Notes: generated by a model not told the origin, from the letters alone. Counted from the first letter of the stretch, positions 1 through 9,043 are shown. The stretch is 32,122 bases of DNA from Verrucomicrobiota bacterium (GCA_003217835.1 QHMQ01000106.1:1-32122), one strand, 5' to 3'. Translations and numbers: made by a program.

Positions 1-81
1 TTCGCTGCCTGCAAAGAATATTTTGCGCGGAAAATCCAAATCCGCTTGCGACATGGTTGCGCTTCAGGAACGTGATCCGCA

Positions 82-1332
82 ATGTTTGATTTGCTGGCAA
101 CTGATCCTCGATCAAAAGCACGGCGGGGGCGGTTGACTACTCCACACGGCATCATTGAAACACCGGCGTTTATTCCAGTCGGAACACAAGGCAGCGTGAA
201 AGCGGTGAGTTCGCGCGAGCTGCGCGAGTTGGACGCGCAGATCATTCTCGGAAACACCTATCATCTTTTCGTTAGGCCAGGCCTCGAAGTGATCCGGCAT
301 TTCGGCGGACTACACAAATTCATGAATTGGAACGGACCGATCCTGACCGATAGCGGTGGTTACCAGATTTTTTCGCTCGCCAAATTGCGCAAAATTACTG
401 AGGAGGGCGTGCATTTTCAAAATCATGTTAACGGAACACCGGCGTTTATCAGTCCGGAAATCGCGATGGAGATTCAAATGACACTCGGTAGCGATATTGC
501 GATGGTGCTCGACGAATGTGCTCCGTATCCGTGTGAATACGATTACGCGGCGCGCAGCGCGGAAATGACGGCCCGCTGGGCGAGACGATGCAAAAGATGG
601 AGAGAAGAAAGCATCGAACATCCAACATCGAACATCCAACATCGAATGACAGAGTCTGAACAATCCGCAATCCGAAATCCGCAATCCGACATCGAGCGTC
701 AGCTTCTCTTCGGAATCGTTCAGGGCGCGACGTTTGAGGATCTGCGCAGATCAAGCGCACAGGCGATTGTCGATCTTGATTTCGACGGCTACGCGATTGG
801 CGGAGTGAGCGTCGGCGAGCCAGAAGAGGAAATGATGTGCGCGGTTGAATCGGCCGAGCCGGCATTGCCTAAAGATAAACCGCGTTACGCGATGGGCCTC
901 GGCACGCCGCCGCAGCTGCTGGAAATGATCGCGCGCGGAATAGACATGTTCGATTGCGTTTTGCCAACGCGCCTAGCGCGCAACGGAACCGCGTTTACCG
1001 CAAGCGGTACGATCAATTTGAAAAACGCCGAGTTCGCGCTCGACAAGAGCCCAATCGAAGAAAACTGCGTATGTCCAACCTGTCGCGAATTCGCTCGCGG
1101 ATATGTCCGCCATCTCATTAAGGCCGAAGAAATTCTCGGGCTGCGGCTGATCACGTTGCACAACCTGCATTTTTATCTGGATCTGATGAATCGAGCCCGC
1201 ACGGAGATAGAAAGGGGAACGTTCGATCAGTTTCGGAGAGAATTCGCGATGGGATACAAGGTGCGCGATGTCGACCTTGCAGCATCTGTAGGGGAAACTG
1301 TTAGCTTGCCACCGAATAAACCGGGACGCTGA
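82..1332 (+). CDS. tgt: Queuine/preQ1 tRNA-guanine transglycosylase, carrying an in-frame repeat-derived insertion
   Basis: ORF with DSGGYQIFSL, LLFGIVQGA, FDGYAIGGVSVGEP, FDCVLPTRLARNG and Zn-binding CVCPTC...H motifs typical of Tgt. Confidence 0.97.
   Translation: MFDLLATDPRSKARRGRLTTPHGIIETPAFIPVGTQGSVKAVSSRELRELDAQIILGNTYHLFVRPGLEVIRHFGGLHKFMNWNGPILTDSGGYQIFSLAKLRKITEEGVHFQNHVNGTPAFISPEIAMEIQMTLGSDIAMVLDECAPYPCEYDYAARSAEMTARWARRCKRWREESIEHPTSNIQHRMTESEQSAIRNPQSDIERQLLFGIVQGATFEDLRRSSAQAIVDLDFDGYAIGGVSVGEPEEEMMCAVESAEPALPKDKPRYAMGLGTPPQLLEMIARGIDMFDCVLPTRLARNGTAFTASGTINLKNAEFALDKSPIEENCVCPTCREFARGYVRHLIKAEEILGLRLITLHNLHFYLDLMNRARTEIERGTFDQFRREFAMGYKVRDVDLAASVGETVSLPPNKPGR
611..696. repeat. 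Dispersed short-period repeat (CATCGAACATCCAA)n + (CAATCCGCAATCCGAAATCC)n inside tgt, in frame
   Basis: Direct reading: gcatcgaacatccaacatcgaacatccaacatcgaa...caatccgcaatccgaaatccgcaatccgacatcgagc. Encodes SIEHPTSNIQHRMTESEQSAIRNPQSDIE between conserved Tgt blocks. Confidence 0.9.
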
Positions 1333-1384
1333 CAGCGCCCCCTACAGTCAAACCTGCCGGTGAGGACAGCGGCCTCTACAGTTA
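1285..1384. repeat. Inverted/direct repeat cluster spanning the tgt stop codon
   Basis: CTGTAGGGG (1286-1294) is inverted relative to CCCCTACAG (1339-1347); CGCTGaCAGCG (1327-1337) surrounds the TGA stop; direct repeats GACAGCGCCCCCTACAGTCA (1331-1350) and GACAGCGGCCTCTACAGTTA (1365-1384) match at 17/20. Confidence 0.8.
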
Positions 1385-1441
1385 TTATGAATTGCAGCAC
1401 GCGCGTTCGGGTTTAAGGTGCGCTCTCCAAATCCCAGTAAT

Positions 1442-1762
1442 ATGCTCAACGCGCTTCTAGCCCAGGCACAAAGCCCCGCTCCAACCGGCCCGGGTGGTGG
1501 CTTTGGATTTTTCGTGCCGTTCATTTTCATTTTCATCATCATGTATTTTGTGATGTTCCGGCCACAGAAAAAGCGTCAGGAACAGCAGCAAAAATTGATC
1601 GCAAGCTTAAAGACTGGCGATCGGGTGATCACGAACGGTGGCATTCACGGGCTTATCTCCAACGTGAAGGAGACGACTGTAATCGTAAAAGTGGCCGATA
1701 ATGTGAAGATCGAAATGGAAAAATCGGCAGTCACGAACGTGGTGAAATCGGCGGAGAGCTAG
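1442..1762 (+). CDS. yajC: Preprotein translocase subunit YajC
   Basis: N-terminal TM segment followed by FRPQKKRQEQQQKLIASLKTGDRVITNGGIHG; located directly before secDF. ATG at 1442 preferred over the ORF-track start at 1418. Confidence 0.93.
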   Translation: MLNALLAQAQSPAPTGPGGGFGFFVPFIFIFIIMYFVMFRPQKKRQEQQQKLIASLKTGDRVITNGGIHGLISNVKETTVIVKVADNVKIEMEKSAVTNVVKSAES

Positions 1763-1769
1763 AGGGTTA

Positions 1770-1847
1770 AACAGTTGGAGAGTTGGAGAGTTGAAGCGAT
1801 GAGCAAGATCGACAATCCGCAATCGACAATCCGCAATCCGCAATCAA
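1770..1847. repeat. Intergenic short-period repeat of the same family as the tgt insert
   Basis: gttggagagttggagagttga followed by gacaatccgcaatcgacaatccgcaatccgcaatc; shares CAATCCGCAATCCG with positions 660-690. Confidence 0.75.
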
Positions 1848-1848
1848 A

Positions 1849-4188
1849 GTGACTCCCGCGCTTACATTTTTCATTGGACTGGTCATGCTTGTCCTCTTCG
1901 GTTGGTATTTTGCGACCGATCAGGGCCTGCGAAAGCGTCTGCTCGCATTAACGCTGACCGTTTTGCTCATCGTGTTCAGCATCGTCACGATCTGGCCGCC
2001 CGAGAAAAAGATCGCGCTCGGCCTCGACATTCAAGGCGGCACCTCCTTCCTCATTCGCTTGATGAAAGGGGATAAGGACGTGACCAAAGGCATGCTCGAC
2101 CAAGCTGTCGAAGTCATTCGCAAACGGGTCGATTACTTTGGCGCGAGCGAACCGATTATTAGTCCGGTCGGGAATGATCGAATTCTTGTCCAAATCCCGG
2201 GGCTCGACACCGCAAAGATTCAGGAAGCGCGCGATCAACTTTCACGTGTCGCGAAGCTCGAATTCCGTCTGGTTTACCCAGATAGCGGCGAACGGTTGCG
2301 CGCGATCGATGCCGGCAAGGAAGTGATCCCGCCGGAATACCGCATTGAGACATACCAAATGCGAGCGGAAGGAAACGAGAAGCCGAAGGAAGAACGGCTG
2401 CTGGTCAAAAAGAAAGCGGATCTCGGCGGCGATCGAGTTTCAGGATCGAACGCTTATTACGGCAACGAGGGTTGGACGGTGCAATTGAAATTCGACAGCG
2501 AAGGCGCCAAGAAGTTCGGGCAGATCACTGAGCAATACAAAGGCCACCGCTTTGCAATTGTTCTCGATGGCATCATTCAATCTGCCCCTGTTATTCGTGA
2601 TGCGATCTACGGTGGAGACGCGGTCATTACCGGAAAGTTCAGCGAGCAGGAGGCCCGCGGTCTGGCGAGCGTACTCGAGAATCCATTGCAAACGCCAGTG
2701 AGTATTGAGGAGGAGCGCAGCGTGTCACCCACGCTCGGATTGGATTCGATCCGGGCGAGCATTCTCGCAGGCTTGGTTGGCCTGGCCATTACGCTCGTCT
2801 GCGTAGCGATTTACTACAAAATTCCCGGTCTCGTCGCCAATCTCGCGCTCATCATCAACCTCATCCTGTTGATCGGAGCACTCACCATGTTCCGATTCGT
2901 TCTCACCTTGCCGGGCATCGCGGGCATCATCCTAACCATCGGCCTTTCGGTGGACGCAAACGTACTCATTTACGAACGATTGCGCGAAGAAATGGCTCTC
3001 GGAAAATCGCTTAAGATTGCGGTTAAAGCGGCCTACGAGAAAGCTTTTAGCTCTATCTTCGACGCCAACGTGACGACGCTGATTACAGCGGCGATTCTGT
3101 TTTGGAAGGCGAGCGGCCCAGTGAAAGGCTTCGCCATCTCACTTACGCTCGGCATTCTGGCCTCGTTATTTACGGCCCTCATCGTCGGCCGGAATTTTCT
3201 CGGTTGGTTTGTCGATACAGGGCGATTGAAACGCGTATCGATGTTGCATTTGATTTCATCGCAGCACATCAACTTCCTCGGTAAAGGTTTTCTCGCCTGC
3301 ATGTGTTCGCTCGCACTGCTTCTGGCCGGTGCGACGGCATTTTACACGCGCGGCGACCGCAATTTCGGCGTCGATTTCCGCGGTGGTGATTTGGTGACGT
3401 TGAGTGCGCCGAACAAGATTGACGTCGGGCAAGTTCGTGACGCACTGAAGCCGATTGGCTTCGCCGACGCATCGATTCAGGAGTCCGCGCAGGGCGGCAA
3501 AAGTTATATCACCGTGCGCACGCCGTTGAATACGAGTGACAAGGTGGAAAAACAGATCATACAGACAATGCCGAACGCGGCCTTTAAGGTGGAGGGCTCG
3601 GAGCGAGTGGGCGCACTCGTGGGTGGTGAGCTGGCGAGAAATTCGCTCGTCGCGCTCGGCCTCGGCATTCTGGGAATTTTAATCTTCGTAACCTTTCGCT
3701 TTGAGCTTTCCTTTGCAGTGGGGGCGATTGTTGCACTCTTGCACGATGTCCTCATCACGGTCGGCATGTTCTCTCTCTTTGGGCGCGAATTGACGCTCAC
3801 CATGGTCGGCGCTGTCCTGACGATCGCCGGCTACTCCATCAACGACACCATCGTTGTTTACGACCGGATCCGAGAAGGTCTTGCCAGCGGCCGTCGCGGT
3901 ATAATCGAGCAGATCATGAACGAAAGTATCAACCAGACGCTTAGCCGCACGATTCTTACAAGCACGGTGACGCTCATCCCGATTCTTTGTCTGTTTTTCT
4001 TCGGCGGCGCGGTGCTGCGCGATTTTTCCCTTGCCATTATTATTGGCGTGGTAGTCGGGACTTACTCTTCGATCTTTATCGCCTCCCCCATTGTCCTTTG
4101 GTGGACTCGCGCCCGCGGCGGCAGCGCTACTGCGCTGCGGCGAGAAGTCACTCAAAAAGCGACGACGGCCAATCCGCTCGCCCATTAG
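1849..4188 (+). CDS. secDF: Protein translocase SecDF, fused SecD and SecF
   Basis: 779 aa; SecD half has GLDIQGGTSFLIRL and GLSVDANVLIYERLREE; SecF half has NFGVDFRGGD and AGYSINDTIVVYDRIREG. GTG start. Confidence 0.95.
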   Translation: MTPALTFFIGLVMLVLFGWYFATDQGLRKRLLALTLTVLLIVFSIVTIWPPEKKIALGLDIQGGTSFLIRLMKGDKDVTKGMLDQAVEVIRKRVDYFGASEPIISPVGNDRILVQIPGLDTAKIQEARDQLSRVAKLEFRLVYPDSGERLRAIDAGKEVIPPEYRIETYQMRAEGNEKPKEERLLVKKKADLGGDRVSGSNAYYGNEGWTVQLKFDSEGAKKFGQITEQYKGHRFAIVLDGIIQSAPVIRDAIYGGDAVITGKFSEQEARGLASVLENPLQTPVSIEEERSVSPTLGLDSIRASILAGLVGLAITLVCVAIYYKIPGLVANLALIINLILLIGALTMFRFVLTLPGIAGIILTIGLSVDANVLIYERLREEMALGKSLKIAVKAAYEKAFSSIFDANVTTLITAAILFWKASGPVKGFAISLTLGILASLFTALIVGRNFLGWFVDTGRLKRVSMLHLISSQHINFLGKGFLACMCSLALLLAGATAFYTRGDRNFGVDFRGGDLVTLSAPNKIDVGQVRDALKPIGFADASIQESAQGGKSYITVRTPLNTSDKVEKQIIQTMPNAAFKVEGSERVGALVGGELARNSLVALGLGILGILIFVTFRFELSFAVGAIVALLHDVLITVGMFSLFGRELTLTMVGAVLTIAGYSINDTIVVYDRIREGLASGRRGIIEQIMNESINQTLSRTILTSTVTLIPILCLFFFGGAVLRDFSLAIIIGVVVGTYSSIFIASPIVLWWTRARGGSATALRREVTQKATTANPLAH

Positions 4189-4228
4189 GTGGGAGTTTTA
4201 AATAAAGTAGCGGAGTTATTCACAAAAG

Positions 4229-4257
4229 TTGACGAGCTTGCTTCGCCCGAGTAGGCT
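4229..4257 (+). promoter_or_regulatory. Candidate sigma70-type promoter upstream of rpsU
   Basis: TTGACG (4229-4234), 17-nt spacer, TAGGCT (4252-4257); RBS-like GGAG at 4291-4294 before ATG 4304. Confidence 0.35.
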
Positions 4258-4303
4258 CGGCCCGGTCAAGGAAGCTATTTACTGAGGACAGGAGTGATTA
4301 TCG

Positions 4304-4501
4304 ATGCCAGAAGTGATCGTTCGTAAGGGCGAACCCGTCGATCGCGCGTTGAAGCGGCTCAAAAGCAAGCTGGATGCGGAAGGGATTCTCGAGGAAGTGC
4401 GGCGTTTGCGCGCGTTCGAAACGCCAAATCAAAAGAGCCGCCGCAAAGCCAAAGCCAACGCCAAGCGTGGTCGAACGAGGTTCCGATTCAATCCATCCTA
4501 A
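4304..4501 (+). CDS. rpsU: 30S ribosomal protein bS21
   Basis: MPEVIVRKGEPVDRALKRLKSKLDAEGILEEVRRLRAFETPNQKSRRKAK, typical bS21. Confidence 0.93.
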   Translation: MPEVIVRKGEPVDRALKRLKSKLDAEGILEEVRRLRAFETPNQKSRRKAKANAKRGRTRFRFNPS

Positions 4502-4593
4502 CGATTTCGGATTTGCGGGTAGCAGATTCCAGAATTCGAAGACGCCGAATCTCGCCCTTTGCCGCAGATAGAGACGATTGACACAATCGCCCG

Positions 4594-4619
4594 GACGGTG
4601 GAGGGGAATGTCCCTACCT
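4594..4619. repeat. Imperfect palindromic element containing the cobA/hemD stop codon
   Basis: ggtggaggggaatgtccctacc; minus-strand reading AGG-TAG-GGACATTCCCC puts the TAG stop (4614-4616) inside it. Confidence 0.5.
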
Positions 4620-6158
4620 TTCAAAAAAATCGCGGATTGCTTGCACCAAGCCGTCGATATCGTGGCGGGACGCTTCGACGTCGATCTTCAGACCGTGATC
4701 GCGGGCAGTCTTGGATGTGATCGGGCCGATGCTCGCGACTCGCATTCCTTTCGGCCAAGGAACGCCAAGCGCCAGAAAATTTTCCACAGTGGATGAGCTG
4801 GTAAACGTGATGAGATCAGCCCCTTCTTCCAATAGCTGCTGGCGCGCACCCGTGGTGTCGCGCGTCTCCGGCACCGTACGATAAGCGAAGCCTTCATCCA
4901 CAATTGCTCCCAAGGCCGAGAGTTGTTTTAAAAGCACATCGCGCCCCTTTTCCGCGCGCACCAGGAGAACCCGCAAATTTTCCACGCCGCCCTGCTTCCT
5001 AAATTCCCGTACCACCGCTTCAGCAATGAATTCGTCCGGCTGAAGATCGACATGTAAACGAAAGTCTTTCACCCGCTGCGTTGTCGCCGCCCCGATCGCC
5101 GCGATCTTTGCCCCACCGATCTCACGCGCGTCGTCGTAGAGTTTAAAGAAGATTTCGAAAAACGCTTCGACGCCATTTGCGCTTGTGAAAATGATCCAGT
5201 CGTAAGCGTGCGCGTCCTGCACCAACTCGGCGAACTCGCGCAAATCCGCCGGCGGCTCGATTCGAATCGTTGGCAATTCAAACACATGCGCGCCGAGGGC
5301 GCGCAACTTTCCGCTCAGCGCGCTTGCCTGTTTCCGGCTTCGCGTAACTACGATCCGTTTTCCAGAAAGCGGCCGCTTCTCGTACCAATTTAGGCTTTCT
5401 CGTAAGGCAACAACTTCGCCAAACACCGCGACTGCGGGTGCTTGGAAACCGCGATCCGCGGCGCGCGGCGCGATGTTTTTCAACGTTCCCGTCAACGTTT
5501 CCTGGCGACCAGTCGTTCCCCAACGAACAAGCGCCACTGGCAAATCCTCTCGTACGCCTTGCTTAAGCATTTCCCGTGTAATCGGTTCAAGCCGTTCCAC
5601 GCCCATCAGCATCACTTGCGTACCGCCAAGTTTTGCCAGCGCAGCATAATCAATCGCACTTTCGGTTTTTCCGGGATCTTCGTGGCCGGTAAAAAATGTG
5701 ACGTGCGAATTCTCTGCACGATGTGTCACTGGAATTCCGGCATAAGCCGGTCCGGCGATGGCTGAGGTGATTCCCGGCACAATTTCAAATTCAATTCCCG
5801 CATCGACAATTGCTTTTGCCTCTTCCGCGCCGCGTCCAAAAACAAACGGATCGCCGCCTTTTAATCGGACAACCTGTTTTCCGCCGCATGCTTTCTCGAC
5901 CAGAAGCGTGTTGATTTCTTGTTGACTCAGCAAGTGTTCGCCCGCTCTTTTTCCAGCGTAAATTATCTCCGCGTCGTCTCGCGCCCAGCCCAGCATCTCC
6001 GGATTTGCCAGATGATCGTGAACGATCACATCCGCCTGCTCGATGCACTGCTTGGCCCGCAATGTCACCAAGCCAAGATCTCCTGGCCCGGCGCCGACTA
6101 GATAAACCTTCCCTCTCTCGCCTTCGCTTCGACTCTTACTCTTAGTCTTACTCGCCAT
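4614..6158 (-). CDS. cobA/hemD: Fused uroporphyrinogen-III C-methyltransferase / uroporphyrinogen-III synthase
   Basis: N-terminal VYLVGAGPGDLGLVTLRA...LKGGDPFVFGRGAEE (SUMT family); C-terminal HemD-like domain (KRIVVTRSRKQASALSGKLRALGA, FTSSSTVENFL, IGPITSKTARDHGL); downstream of hemC. Confidence 0.93.
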   Translation of the reverse strand: MASKTKSKSRSEGERGKVYLVGAGPGDLGLVTLRAKQCIEQADVIVHDHLANPEMLGWARDDAEIIYAGKRAGEHLLSQQEINTLLVEKACGGKQVVRLKGGDPFVFGRGAEEAKAIVDAGIEFEIVPGITSAIAGPAYAGIPVTHRAENSHVTFFTGHEDPGKTESAIDYAALAKLGGTQVMLMGVERLEPITREMLKQGVREDLPVALVRWGTTGRQETLTGTLKNIAPRAADRGFQAPAVAVFGEVVALRESLNWYEKRPLSGKRIVVTRSRKQASALSGKLRALGAHVFELPTIRIEPPADLREFAELVQDAHAYDWIIFTSANGVEAFFEIFFKLYDDAREIGGAKIAAIGAATTQRVKDFRLHVDLQPDEFIAEAVVREFRKQGGVENLRVLLVRAEKGRDVLLKQLSALGAIVDEGFAYRTVPETRDTTGARQQLLEEGADLITFTSSSTVENFLALGVPWPKGMRVASIGPITSKTARDHGLKIDVEASRHDIDGLVQAIRDFFER

Positions 6159-7035
6159 TTATTTGTCGGAGCAGTTCTGCAGCCAGACGCTCACAGTCGT
6201 CACATCGACCTTCAACTCTGCCTGCGCGTGGCGCGCCTGATCCGTCCTGGAAAACTTGCGCGCGCATTTTCATATTCCCGCTTTTGGTTGTCGCCAAAAC
6301 GCCCACGGGCGAATTGCAGTCGCCTTGTAGCACGCGGAGAAATTCGCGCTCCGCTCGCAGACAAAGCAGCGTCTCGCGATCGTTCACAGCCTGGACAACC
6401 GCTCTTATGCTTTCTCCCGCCGGCAAAAAGATCTCGCTCAGAAGGATCTCAGTAAAGAACTGCCCCCCTTCGAAACTCATTTCGTGCTGCCCCAGCGAGA
6501 GGCCAAGCCGCTCGAGTCCAGCGCGCGCGAGGACGATCGCATCCCAATCGTTCTCGGCGAGTTTGCACAAGCGAGTTGGCACATTGCCGCGAAGATCGAC
6601 AATTTTGAGGTCCGGACGTTTCCAGGAAAGCTGATGTTTCCTTCGCACACTACCGGTCGCGATCGTCGCACCTTCCCGAAGCGAAGTTAAACCGCCCGGC
6701 TGTTTCGCAATCAGCATGTCACCCATCGGTGCACGTGGAAGAACCGCTGCGATCTCCGCGCTCGGGTTCGTTTCGCTCGGCAAATCTTTGGCACTGTGCA
6801 CTGCAACATCAACATCTCCGGCGAGAAGCGCTCGCTCGAGTTCTGCGGTAAACAATCCTTTTCGCCCCTGGCGGATGTCTCCAGTTTTCAGGTGCGTTTC
6901 ATCACCGCTGGTCCGAATGATTTTCGTTTCGATCGTAAGATCCGGGCATTTTTCGCCCAATGCCTCTTCCACCATCCGTGCCTGAGCCCGGGCCAGTTCG
7001 CTGCCGCGCGTTCCGATTACGATCTTATTGTCCAT
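6148..7035 (-). CDS. hemC: Hydroxymethylbilane synthase (porphobilinogen deaminase)
   Basis: IGTRGSELARAQARMVEEAL, VDVAVHSAKDLPSE, ATGSVRRKHQL, LRGNVPTRLCKL, LQGDCNSPVGV. Confidence 0.96.
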   Translation of the reverse strand: MDNKIVIGTRGSELARAQARMVEEALGEKCPDLTIETKIIRTSGDETHLKTGDIRQGRKGLFTAELERALLAGDVDVAVHSAKDLPSETNPSAEIAAVLPRAPMGDMLIAKQPGGLTSLREGATIATGSVRRKHQLSWKRPDLKIVDLRGNVPTRLCKLAENDWDAIVLARAGLERLGLSLGQHEMSFEGGQFFTEILLSEIFLPAGESIRAVVQAVNDRETLLCLRAEREFLRVLQGDCNSPVGVLATTKSGNMKMRAQVFQDGSGAPRAGRVEGRCDDCERLAAELLRQINGE

Positions 7036-7057
7036 CCCGACAATGTAGCGTCGGTAT

Positions 7058-7083
7058 TCTGTAGGGGAAGCCGTTGGCTTCCC
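7058..7083. repeat. REP-like palindrome just 3' of the hemA stop, between hemA and hemC
   Basis: TCTGTAGGGGAAGCCgttGGCTTCCC; 8-bp perfect stem GGGAAGCC/GGCTTCCC with 3-nt loop; resembles 1285-1310 at the tgt 3' end. Confidence 0.75.
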
Positions 7084-7086
7084 TCG

Positions 7087-8160
7087 TCACGATTCCGAGG
7101 TCCGTAGCGGCGTTTCTCCCAATGCTCGATCCTCCGTACTCGGCGGCGCATTGCAATCCAATCTATGGGAAATCGATTTACCAAAGGCCGCGACATGTTC
7201 AGTGATGATCGCTTCGGCAGCGGCAATTTGCTGACGGCGGAGCGCCAGCGATTGCTCTGCGACCGATTGCAAGGAATCGATATCGTAAAGATAAACGGCT
7301 TCCATTTCGTTTACGCTAGGATCCACATCGCGCGGCACCGCGATGTCGATAATGAAAAGCGGCCGATCGACGCGATTGCGCAACATCGCCGACAGATTTT
7401 CGGGAGTGAGCAAAGGCGTTTCGGAGGAGGTCGATGTAATCAATATGTCGATTTCACGGCATTGCGACGGCCATTCATCAAATCGAACAGCCTGGCCGCC
7501 GACGAGTCGTGCCAGTTCCTCGGCGCGATCACTCGAACGGTTGCTCACGCGAAGATCGGTCACACCGCGTGAAACGAGCGCCCGCGCCGTCCGCTCGCTC
7601 GTTTCACCGGCGCCCAGTACGAGCACTTTGCAATTGCCAAGTTGGCCGAAGATTCTTTGCGCAAGATCGACCGCGACCGATCCGACCGATACCGAGCCGC
7701 GCGTGATATCAGTGTGCGTGCGCACTTGCTTCGCCACGTGGAAGGCGCGTTGAAACAATCGATGCAAGCAGGGCCCGGCCGCGCCGGACGCGCGCGCCGA
7801 TTCATACGCCTTTTTCGCTTGGCCGAGAATCTCGCTCTCGCCCACAACCATCGAATCGAGCCCTGAAGCGACGCGAAAAAGATGCTGCACACAGCGAGTG
7901 TCCTCGTAGCGGTAAAATGCCAGCGCATATTCTTCAGTCTTATTGTCGACCTTGCGCACGAGGCATCGCGCGATCTCATCTGTCGACACACGTTCTTCTG
8001 ACGCGCCGTAAACTTCGACGCGATTACAGGTCGTAAGTAGCAGCGCTTCCGCGCAACCTGCTGCCCGCAGAATGCAATCGGTCTCAGCGTGGCCGGCGAA
8101 GCGTTCGCGCGTTTCTACGTTCGCGGTGTGATGACTCAAGCCGACACAAAAAAGATTCAT
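7087..8160 (-). CDS. hemA: Glutamyl-tRNA reductase
   Basis: MNLFCVGLSHHTANVETRERF...LLTTCNRVEVY...VVGESEILGQAKKAYE...VLGAGETSERTARAL. Start set at ATG 8158-8160 (track ORF extends further upstream). Confidence 0.95.
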   Translation of the reverse strand: MNLFCVGLSHHTANVETRERFAGHAETDCILRAAGCAEALLLTTCNRVEVYGASEERVSTDEIARCLVRKVDNKTEEYALAFYRYEDTRCVQHLFRVASGLDSMVVGESEILGQAKKAYESARASGAAGPCLHRLFQRAFHVAKQVRTHTDITRGSVSVGSVAVDLAQRIFGQLGNCKVLVLGAGETSERTARALVSRGVTDLRVSNRSSDRAEELARLVGGQAVRFDEWPSQCREIDILITSTSSETPLLTPENLSAMLRNRVDRPLFIIDIAVPRDVDPSVNEMEAVYLYDIDSLQSVAEQSLALRRQQIAAAEAIITEHVAAFGKSISHRLDCNAPPSTEDRALGETPLRTSES

Positions 8161-8951
8161 GGCGGCGAAGGCATTTGCGCGGTGAATGTAATGCCCCAGA
8201 GAAGTGTCAGCGCGGCAGTGAATCCGATGATGCATAACGCAGCCACATGTTTTGGCGCGAGCCGGCGAAGATGCCGGCCTTGCAAAATTGCCGCGTAGAG
8301 TAACCAGACGGCAGAAGCGCACACCATCTGCACATACGGCAGCGGTTGCCCGACGAAGAAACCGCTGACCAGCCCGAGTGTGTAAAGCGCAAAGCCCCAC
8401 CAAAGTAGTCGCGTGATCGCGGCAAAGAGATCAGTGAGCGGTGGGAGATGATAAAAAACCGAACGCAGTTGATGTGTCTTGAGTTGACGTTCCTGGACGA
8501 GATACATCACGCCGGCAATGCACGCGAGGGCGAATGCTCCGTAAGCCACCAATGAAATCGACGCATGAAACTCCAGCCAGGGATTTGCCGGTAGCCTCAC
8601 CGGATGCCGGATGTCGATCGGCGCAATCAAAGCAAAGCCTTGGAGCAAAACGACGAGGGGCGCGGTGAATGCGCCCATCAGCGATAACCGATATGCGGGG
8701 CCGACCACCATGTAGATCAACGCCACCGACCACGCGACGAAGATGAAAACTTCAAACAAATTCGTCAGCGGGCAGCGACCGAGCGCGTGACCGCGGATCG
8801 ACAAGAACGCCGTCTGAAAAATGAATCCGAGCCCGATCGCCAGAAAATTAAATTGTCCCGGCCGGAAGATGCCCGCGCGCAAAGCAACAATCGTCCGGAC
8901 AACGGCCGCGAAAAAACAGATTGTTGAAACGATAAGGAATTGTCGATCCAC
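8157..8951 (-). CDS. CcsA/HemX/YpjD-family polytopic membrane protein
   Basis: Multiple TM segments; GRCPLTNLFEVFIFVAW and WLEFHASISLVAYGAFALA resemble the CcsA/HemX family; ATGA overlap with hemA; GTG start. Confidence 0.8.
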   Translation of the reverse strand: MDRQFLIVSTICFFAAVVRTIVALRAGIFRPGQFNFLAIGLGFIFQTAFLSIRGHALGRCPLTNLFEVFIFVAWSVALIYMVVGPAYRLSLMGAFTAPLVVLLQGFALIAPIDIRHPVRLPANPWLEFHASISLVAYGAFALACIAGVMYLVQERQLKTHQLRSVFYHLPPLTDLFAAITRLLWWGFALYTLGLVSGFFVGQPLPYVQMVCASAVWLLYAAILQGRHLRRLAPKHVAALCIIGFTAALTLLWGITFTAQMPSPP

Positions 8952-9043
8952 CCGGAAACATCAGCTTAAAAGCTGCGCAGGAGCTTGGCAAACCAGCGTT
9001 TACTTGCGCTCTCGCGACGAAATCCCTACAACGGTCAATCAAT

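Noticed and set aside
310-865. Minus-strand ORFs with phrases such as CHSMLDVRCWMFDA and SFDVGCSMLDVRC inside tgt
   Set aside because: Antisense translation of the short-period repeat within tgt; the plus strand encodes a clear Tgt.
1607-1843. Minus ORF MRIADCRLRIVDLAHRFNSPTLQLFNPLAL
   Set aside because: Translation of the intergenic repeat plus antisense yajC; no independent protein evidence.
4238-4264. CCGAG-TAGG-CTCGG hairpin before rpsU considered as a riboswitch or bS21 autoregulatory leader
   Set aside because: Only a 5-bp stem and it coincides with the candidate -10 region; no support for a structured leader.
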